Positions 15,126 to 18,880 of a DNA stretch of 18,880 nt are shown piece by piece (within the stretch, counting starts at the first letter, position 1; each line of letters opens with the position of its first letter). The DNA comes from Patescibacteria group bacterium (GTDB lineage Bacteria > Patescibacteria > Paceibacteria > UBA9973 > UBA2103). A program made the translations under genes and the position numbers. Below the pieces are notes generated by a model. That model saw only the letters and a program-made list of their open reading frames with translations. It was not told the DNA's origin and ran no database searches. The stretch is from positions 1-18,880 of the forward strand of contig JAGWZP010000013.1 in the NCBI GenBank assembly GCA_018968865.1, written 5' to 3'.

Positions 15126-16397
15126 ATCAACAAGAATATCGGCGACCTTGTAGATGTCGCCCGCGCCCATCGTCATAACGGTATCGCTCGGCTCGGCCTC
15201 CTGAAGCTTTTTCAATATTGCATCAAAATCAAGAGCGGCCGCATTCGTGCCGGATGCGCGGATGCGCTCGGCAAGTATTGCGCTTGAAATAGTGCCGTCG
15301 TCCACTTCGCGTGCCGCATAAATGGGTGCGATGAACACTTCGTCCGCATCAGCAAAAGCGGCCGCGAATTCATCGAGCAGATCGCGGGTACGGCTGTAGA
15401 GATGGGGGTGAAAGGCGACGATAATCTTCCCTTTCACTTTTGCGCGGAGCGCGCGGAGCGTCTCCCGCACCGCGGTCGGGTGGTGCGCGTAGTCGTCATA
15501 CACATCGGCCCCGCGCACCGTCTTCCCTTTATATTCAAATCTCCGCCAGGTGCCCTGAAAATCCGAGACACTACGATATATCGTAGTGTCTTCAATCTGT
15601 GGAAATGCAAGCCGCGCGGCCGCGGCGGCCGCGCGCGCATTCTGCCGGTTGAACTCCCCCGGCAATTGGAGCTCGTACGCGGGCTCCTTCGTGTAATCAA
15701 CGATGCGCGCTTTCGCGCTCGCGAGGAGCGGTGCAATATTCGGATTATTCGGATCGGTTACAACGGCCCCCTCCGCCGGCACGCGCTCGATCGCCCGGCG
15801 GAACGTCGCTTGGAGCGCCCCGAGCGACGGGAACCAGTCGGTGTGGTCCCACTCAAGATTCGTCACCACAAGCACTTGTGGCGAGAGTTCGAGCACATGG
15901 TCGCGGTACTCGCACGCCTCCACGACAAGGAGGTCGGAATCGCCGTGGAGATAATTGGAACCGAAGTCCCTCACCAGCGAACCAACAACGGCGGTCGGCG
16001 ACGCCCCCGCGTCTTTCAATATGTTCGCGAGCATGCCGGTCGTCGTCGTCTTGCCGTGCGTGCCCGCGACCGCGACGGTGCGCTTCCCCAAGGACACCTG
16101 CCCCAGCATTTTGAAATAGGAGAGTTCCGGAATGCCAAGCTCACGAGCCTTCTCTCGTTCGGCAAACCCTTCCGCACCTTCGACGACCGCATCGCTGTAG
16201 ATGACCATGCCGGCATCGTTCGGCACGTTCTCCGCTTTCTGCCCGATGATGACGCGGATTCCTTTCTCTTCTAGAAGTTCGGTCACTGGACTCGCGCTCC
16301 GGTCGGAGCCGGTGACGGCGACGCCTTGGTCATGAAAATATTGCGCGAGCGCGCTCATCCCGATGCCGCCGATGCCGATGAAATGCACTTTTTTCAT
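15117..16397 (-). CDS. murC: UDP-N-acetylmuramate--L-alanine ligase
   Basis: 426-aa MurC, which adds L-alanine to UDP-MurNAc with ATP in the cytoplasm, the first peptide step of peptidoglycan synthesis. N-terminal GIGGIGMSALAQYF is the UDP-binding glycine loop. AGTHGKTTTTGML is the P-loop, EACEYRDHVLEL and TNLEWDHTDWF are catalytic-domain motifs, and FQGTWRRFEY and YDDYAHHPTAV mark the third domain. Full length. The start overlaps the murD stop (ATGA, 16394-16397), so the two are translationally coupled. A perfect 26-bp palindrome lies within the coding sequence at 15566-15591 without disturbing the frame. Confidence 0.96.
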   Translation of the reverse strand: MKKVHFIGIGGIGMSALAQYFHDQGVAVTGSDRSASPVTELLEEKGIRVIIGQKAENVPNDAGMVIYSDAVVEGAEGFAEREKARELGIPELSYFKMLGQVSLGKRTVAVAGTHGKTTTTGMLANILKDAGASPTAVVGSLVRDFGSNYLHGDSDLLVVEACEYRDHVLELSPQVLVVTNLEWDHTDWFPSLGALQATFRRAIERVPAEGAVVTDPNNPNIAPLLASAKARIVDYTKEPAYELQLPGEFNRQNARAAAAAARLAFPQIEDTTIYRSVSDFQGTWRRFEYKGKTVRGADVYDDYAHHPTAVRETLRALRAKVKGKIIVAFHPHLYSRTRDLLDEFAAAFADADEVFIAPIYAAREVDDGTISSAILAERIRASGTNAAALDFDAILKKLQEAEPSDTVMTMGAGDIYKVADILVDKK

Positions 16398-17704
16398 AAC
16401 GCTTCTACGATAGCAGTAAATTGGTCACCGCGGTCGAACTCGTTCTTGAACATACCGAACGAGGTGAAGGCCGGAGAAAAAAGCACCGTATCGCCCGATT
16501 CAGCACTTTTCATCGCTTCAGCAACCGCTTCTGCAAGGCCTCCATATATGGAGACGTTCGGCAGTGTATCTTTGATGCGGTCGGTGCCGGTGCCGGAAAG
16601 TAAGATGACTCGTTTCACCTCCTTCAGTTTCTCGGCGAGCGCATCAATTTCTAGATTCTTGTCTGTCCCGCCGGCAATGACAATCGTGTTCTCGGCACCG
16701 AGCGCGGCAAGCGCGGCCAACGTCGCTTCGGGCGTCGTGGAAGTGGTATCGTTGTAGATCTTCACCCCTCTTACGTCACGAATAAGCTCAAGTCGTCCCG
16801 GCACGCCCGCGAATGCGGCAAGCGCGCGGCGACTCATCTCGTCCGGGATGTCGAGCACACGAGCCGCGGTGAGCGCGAGTGCGGCGTCGTAGCGGTTATG
16901 CATGCCCGGAATTTTCAGCATCCACGTATCAGGAAGCTTCGTTTCATCGGCCACAATTATTTTCGCTTCTATCTTGTCGCCATACCTATCGATGATAGTC
17001 GGCGCGCACTGTTTACCGAGTATGAGCGCGTCTTTCTCGTTTTGGTATAAAAATATGTTCGCTTTGTCGGCGAGATACGCGTCTAGATCATTCTTATAAT
17101 AATTGAGATGGTCTTGATACAGTGTGGTGAAGACCGAAATGCGCGGGCTTATGCGCGCCTCGCCGAAACCCTGCAACTGCCACGAATCGAGTTCAAGCAC
17201 GGCAATATGTTCGGGTGTCGCCTCTCTAAGAAGAGCGAGCGTGGAAACGCCGCGGACATTCCCTCCGAGCAGAACCTCCTTCCCCGCTTCTTTCAGCATG
17301 GCGTAGAGCATGTGCGCCACGGTCGATTTACCGCGCGTACCGGTGATGCCGACGCACGGGATGCCGGAAATCTCCGCGAAGAGGTCCGCACTCATGCGGA
17401 CCGGGATGTTGTTTTTCTTCGCTTCGGCGATATGCGGGGAATCAAGCGGCACGCCCGCGGCTTTAAGAATGAGGTCGCGGCCGCGGAAATCCTCGAGCCG
17501 GTGCTCGCCGAGGACAAATGTAATATTCGGAAACGACTCCAGCTGTGCTACCGAGCTTGCGAGTTCCTCGCGCGACTTGAGGTCGGTCACGATAAGCTCG
17601 GCGCCGCACTCGGCCAGGTAGCGTGCATCGCCAACACCGCGGCCCAACAAGCCGAGACCCATGACGGTAATTTTCTTTCCGCGGAAATGCGCCGAGGCGT
17701 CCAT
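16394..17704 (-). CDS. murD: UDP-N-acetylmuramoylalanine--D-glutamate ligase
   Basis: 436-aa MurD, which adds D-glutamate to UDP-MurNAc-L-Ala. N-terminal MGLGLLGRGVGDARYL is the nucleotide-sugar loop. GITGTRGKSTVAHML at about 119-133 is the Mur ligase P-loop, TTLYQDHLNYY holds the conserved His/Asp region, and NDTTSTTPEATLAAL with VIAGGTDKNL is the C-terminal domain. The frame is open to a GTG at 17740. ATG 17704 is preferred because it begins the normal family N-terminus and has TACGAT ending 7 nt upstream. ATG 17713 is possible. Lies 54 nt after the prcB-like gene and overlaps murC. Confidence 0.95.
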   Translation of the reverse strand: MDASAHFRGKKITVMGLGLLGRGVGDARYLAECGAELIVTDLKSREELASSVAQLESFPNITFVLGEHRLEDFRGRDLILKAAGVPLDSPHIAEAKKNNIPVRMSADLFAEISGIPCVGITGTRGKSTVAHMLYAMLKEAGKEVLLGGNVRGVSTLALLREATPEHIAVLELDSWQLQGFGEARISPRISVFTTLYQDHLNYYKNDLDAYLADKANIFLYQNEKDALILGKQCAPTIIDRYGDKIEAKIIVADETKLPDTWMLKIPGMHNRYDAALALTAARVLDIPDEMSRRALAAFAGVPGRLELIRDVRGVKIYNDTTSTTPEATLAALAALGAENTIVIAGGTDKNLEIDALAEKLKEVKRVILLSGTGTDRIKDTLPNVSIYGGLAEAVAEAMKSAESGDTVLFSPAFTSFGMFKNEFDRGDQFTAIVEAL

Positions 17705-17711
17705 AAAACGC

Positions 17712-17717
17712 ATCGTA
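17712..17717 (-). promoter_or_regulatory. putative -10 box of murD
   Basis: TACGAT on the minus strand, ending 7 nt before ATG 17704. Weak on its own. Supported by the repeated -10/ATG spacing at other starts. Read-through from the prcB-like gene is equally possible. Confidence 0.3.
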
Positions 17718-17758
17718 GCGCACCGGAGAGCCTCATGCACGCAGACGGCTCTTACGCG

Positions 17759-18268
17759 TCAGGGACACCCTTTTGTCGTCGGAATATCTTCGTGTTCAAG
17801 CGGGAGCGACGTGGCCGGCACTACCACAATCTCGTAGGGAGCCGTGAGCGACTGCCCTGTCGCGCAGCTGCCGCTCGGCGCTACGAGCGTTACCGAAACC
17901 TTGCGTGCGGAAGAATCCTCAACCTTGGAAATCTTGATCGCGTAGCCCGTGGTGGGCTTTTCTCCCATAAAAACGGCAATGACCGCCTGCGTCTTGAAAT
18001 CGACCTTGGGCGGCGTGCCGGTCGCATCAACCATCTTCCAGAGCTTGTTCAACTGGTCCGCGGATGTGATGGCGTAATTGACGCGCGTCGTCACGGTCGA
18101 CTTCGAGCCCTGCGCGACCTCCGTGAACGGTACGGCGGCCGGGAGCGGTTGGGTATCCGCTACGGCTGAAGAGGTGGTGGAATTCCCGCGGCCGAGGAAG
18201 AAGAACGCCGACCCCGCAACGAGCGCGACAAGCACAACGCCGATGAGGATGAGCGTGTCTTTTTTCAT
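17759..18268 (-). CDS. membrane-anchored protein with PrcB-like C-terminal domain
   Basis: 169-aa protein. An N-terminal hydrophobic segment (LILIGVVLVALVAGSAFFFLG, about residues 5-25) anchors it outside the membrane. A Ser/Thr/Ala linker is followed by ITSADQLNKLWKMV, VDFKTQAVIAVFMGEKPTTGYAIKISKV and SLTAPYEIVVVPATSL, which is the pattern of the PrcB C-terminal domain (named from a treponemal protease complex subunit; the GxxPTxGY core is diagnostic). Two cysteines (in GSCATG and near the C-terminus) could form a disulfide. The frame continues upstream to 18331, but ATG 18268 begins the membrane segment and has TATACT exactly 6 nt before it. Function unknown; possibly cell-wall or protease related, as it heads the mur cluster. 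Confidence 0.8.
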   Translation of the reverse strand: MKKDTLILIGVVLVALVAGSAFFFLGRGNSTTSSAVADTQPLPAAVPFTEVAQGSKSTVTTRVNYAITSADQLNKLWKMVDATGTPPKVDFKTQAVIAVFMGEKPTTGYAIKISKVEDSSARKVSVTLVAPSGSCATGQSLTAPYEIVVVPATSLPLEHEDIPTTKGCP

Positions 18269-18274
18269 TCCTCC

Positions 18275-18280
18275 AGTATA
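18275..18280 (-). promoter_or_regulatory. putative -10 box, leaderless, of the prcB-like/mur cluster
   Basis: TATACT on the minus strand, ending exactly 6 nt before ATG 18268. The six intervening bases are GGAGGA. They look like a Shine-Dalgarno but touch the ATG, so they cannot work as one in the usual geometry. No good -35 is seen. Confidence 0.5.
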
Positions 18281-18377
18281 GCCGTACTTCAACACAGGAC
18301 ACCGCAGGGTGTGGGTATAACAGTCTCCCAAAGTGGAAACGTCAAGTGATTTCTGGTACTATCACAAAGTTCCAACT

Positions 18378-18457
18378 GCAAGCGTATGGAGTACCATACT
18401 GCTTGCTCGTTCGGAGCATACCAAAGCAAATGAGGACATTCGTTTGGCATCTCCTCA
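18378..18457 (+). other. structured leader upstream of tRNA-Ile
   Basis: No gene. The first hairpin pairs GCAAGCGTATGG (18378-18389) with CCATAC (18394-18399) and GCTTGC (18401-18406): 12 bp, one bulged T, loop AGTA. A second, mutually exclusive hairpin pairs TGCTC (18404-18408) with GAGCA (18414-18418). A third pairs TGAGGA (18430-18435) with TCCTCA (18452-18457), directly before the tRNA. GCAAGCGTA at 18378-18386 repeats the first nine bases of the tRNA. The remaining part, 18281-18377, holds no gene that I can see. A tRNA promoter is not clear (CATACT at 18395-18400 is a weak candidate). Confidence 0.45.
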
Positions 18458-18460
18458 CTC

Positions 18461-18533
18461 GCAAGCGTAGCTCAGTTGGTAGAGCACCCGACTGATACTC
18501 GGGCGGTCCCAGGTTCGACCCCTGGCGCTTGCA
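18461..18533 (+). tRNA. tRNA-Ile (anticodon GAU)
   Basis: 73-nt cloverleaf. Acceptor GCAAGCG pairs with CGCTTGC, discriminator A. D-arm is AGCTCAGTTGGTAGAGC. The anticodon stem CCCGA/TCGGG encloses the loop CTGATAC with anticodon GAT (isoleucine). The T-stem CCAGG/CCTGG encloses TTCGACC. The 3' CCA is not encoded (CCT follows the discriminator), so it must be added after transcription. This isoacceptor usually sits in the 16S-23S spacer. Here it is on the strand opposite to the 16S gene and converges with it. Confidence 0.95.
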
Positions 18534-18540
18534 CCTAAAC

Positions 18541-18573
18541 AACAAAAACACCCTCCTCGGGTGTTTTTGTTTG
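18541..18573 (+). terminator. bidirectional rho-independent terminator between tRNA-Ile and 16S rRNA
   Basis: AACAAAAACACCC (18541-18553) pairs with GGGTGTTTTTGTT (18559-18571), a 13-bp stem with loop TCCTC. T-rich tails occur in both directions (TTTTTGTTT on plus; TTTTTGTTGTTT on minus). It ends tRNA-Ile on plus and can end the 16S transcript on minus. Confidence 0.9.
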
Positions 18574-18761
18574 AGTATCGAAAAGATGGTATGCGTTCTT
18601 TTGTTCCGCCTATTCTGTCCCGTTTGAGAGCTCATATGTGGCTCTCAAACGACATCGGGTTACGTTATCCGACTTCCGAGTACCGTTTAGAGACGAGTAC
18701 TATCTCTCCTAATCTTGCGACTAGATCGACATGATATTCCTTTCGGGAATATCGGTTCCAA
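18574..18761 (-). other. 16S rRNA 3' trailer, no gene
   Basis: No coding region and no 23S rRNA sequence is seen. Hairpins: 18621-18651, an 11-bp perfect stem (CGTTTGAGAGC with its complement) around a 9-nt loop containing CATATG; and 18733-18753, GATATTCC with GGAATATC around TTTCG. These may be processing stems. Neither has a T-tract, so they are not terminators. Confidence 0.5.
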
Positions 18762-18880
18762 TTTGGATATGTTCCACGAACAGCTTCCGCTACCCGTGCC
18801 TTGTTACGACTTAGTCCTTGTCACTGAATTTGCCGTAGTCCTGCGCGAGGCAGACCTTCGGGCACCCCCAGCTCCCTTGA
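18762..18880 (-). rRNA. 16S ribosomal RNA, 3' end (partial)
   Basis: Runs off the right edge; only the last ~120 nt are visible. Reading on minus, the upper helix 44 region leads to ACTAAGTCGTAACAAGG, the universal decoding-site segment. Helix 45 follows with ACGGGTAGC, the GGAA tetraloop and GCTGTTCGT, all nine pairs intact (three G-U). After helix 45 the canonical GGAUCACCUCC reads GGAACAUAUCC. The mature 3' end is estimated by alignment to E. coli at about 18762. No 23S gene follows. Transcription appears to end at the terminator at 18541-18573. Confidence 0.93.

Noticed and set aside
17108..18169. 353-codon open frame on plus
   Set aside because: Antisense to murD and the prcB-like gene. 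No recognisable domain, low-complexity basic composition.
18269..18274. GGAGGA before the prcB-like ATG as a Shine-Dalgarno
   Set aside because: It touches the start codon with no spacer, and the TATACT upstream would place the transcript start at the ATG, leaving these bases outside the mRNA.
18342..18635. 97-aa open frame on minus across the tRNA, with GSNLGPPEYQSGALPTELR
   Set aside because: This peptide is the well-known spurious translation of the antisense strand of a tRNA, and it also crosses the terminator.

Overview
The window looks like a piece of a Patescibacteria (Candidate Phyla Radiation) genome, most likely Parcubacteria-type. This is inferred from compact gene packing, a VirD4/TraD-like ATPase without N-terminal membrane segments, a ComEA-like surface protein with PKD and lamin-tail-like domains, long runs of GT4 glycosyltransferases, MurC/MurD spellings with a short lysine-rich start, and the form of the 16S rRNA 3' end. 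No database search was possible, so the lineage is an inference.

Layout, left to right. Positions 1-9246, minus strand: ten-gene envelope-glycan operon read right to left. The order is NAD-dependent sugar epimerase, GT4, GT4, GT4, GtrA flippase-like protein, GT4, GT4, GT4, SAM methyltransferase, then a GDP-mannose 3,5-epimerase-like gene cut off by the window edge. Five of the nine junctions are 4-nt ATGA stop/start overlaps and the other four are gaps of 4-12 nt. Positions 9286-12437, minus strand: ComEA-PKD-lamin-tail surface protein, VirD4-like ATPase and a 69-aa membrane protein. Positions 12435-13100, minus strand: rsmI. Positions 13117-14144, plus strand: a complete IS30-family element placed just upstream of rsmI. 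Positions 14160-15125, plus strand: consensus promoter, laccase-domain (YfiH-like) gene and strong terminator. Positions 15117-18268, minus strand: prcB-like lipoprotein/membrane protein, murD and murC. Positions 18461-18571: tRNA-Ile(GAU) on plus and a bidirectional terminator. Positions 18762-18880: the 3' end of 16S rRNA on minus, running off the window.

The most striking signal cuts across the whole window. The 16S 3' end keeps a perfectly paired helix 45, but the position of the anti-Shine-Dalgarno core (CCUCC) reads UAUCC. In agreement, nearly no gene has a Shine-Dalgarno sequence. Genes that start transcription units carry a -10-like hexamer (TATACT, TAATAT, TAGAGT, TACGAT) ending 5-8 nt, most often exactly 6 nt, before the ATG, as expected for leaderless mRNAs. 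Genes inside operons start by stop/start overlap. The laccase-domain gene next to the IS is the exception: it has a TTGACA/TACAAT promoter, a leader and an AAAAGGAG ribosome site.

The 16S gene is also not followed by 23S rRNA. A bidirectional terminator and a convergent tRNA-Ile, a tRNA normally found in the 16S-23S spacer, lie downstream instead.
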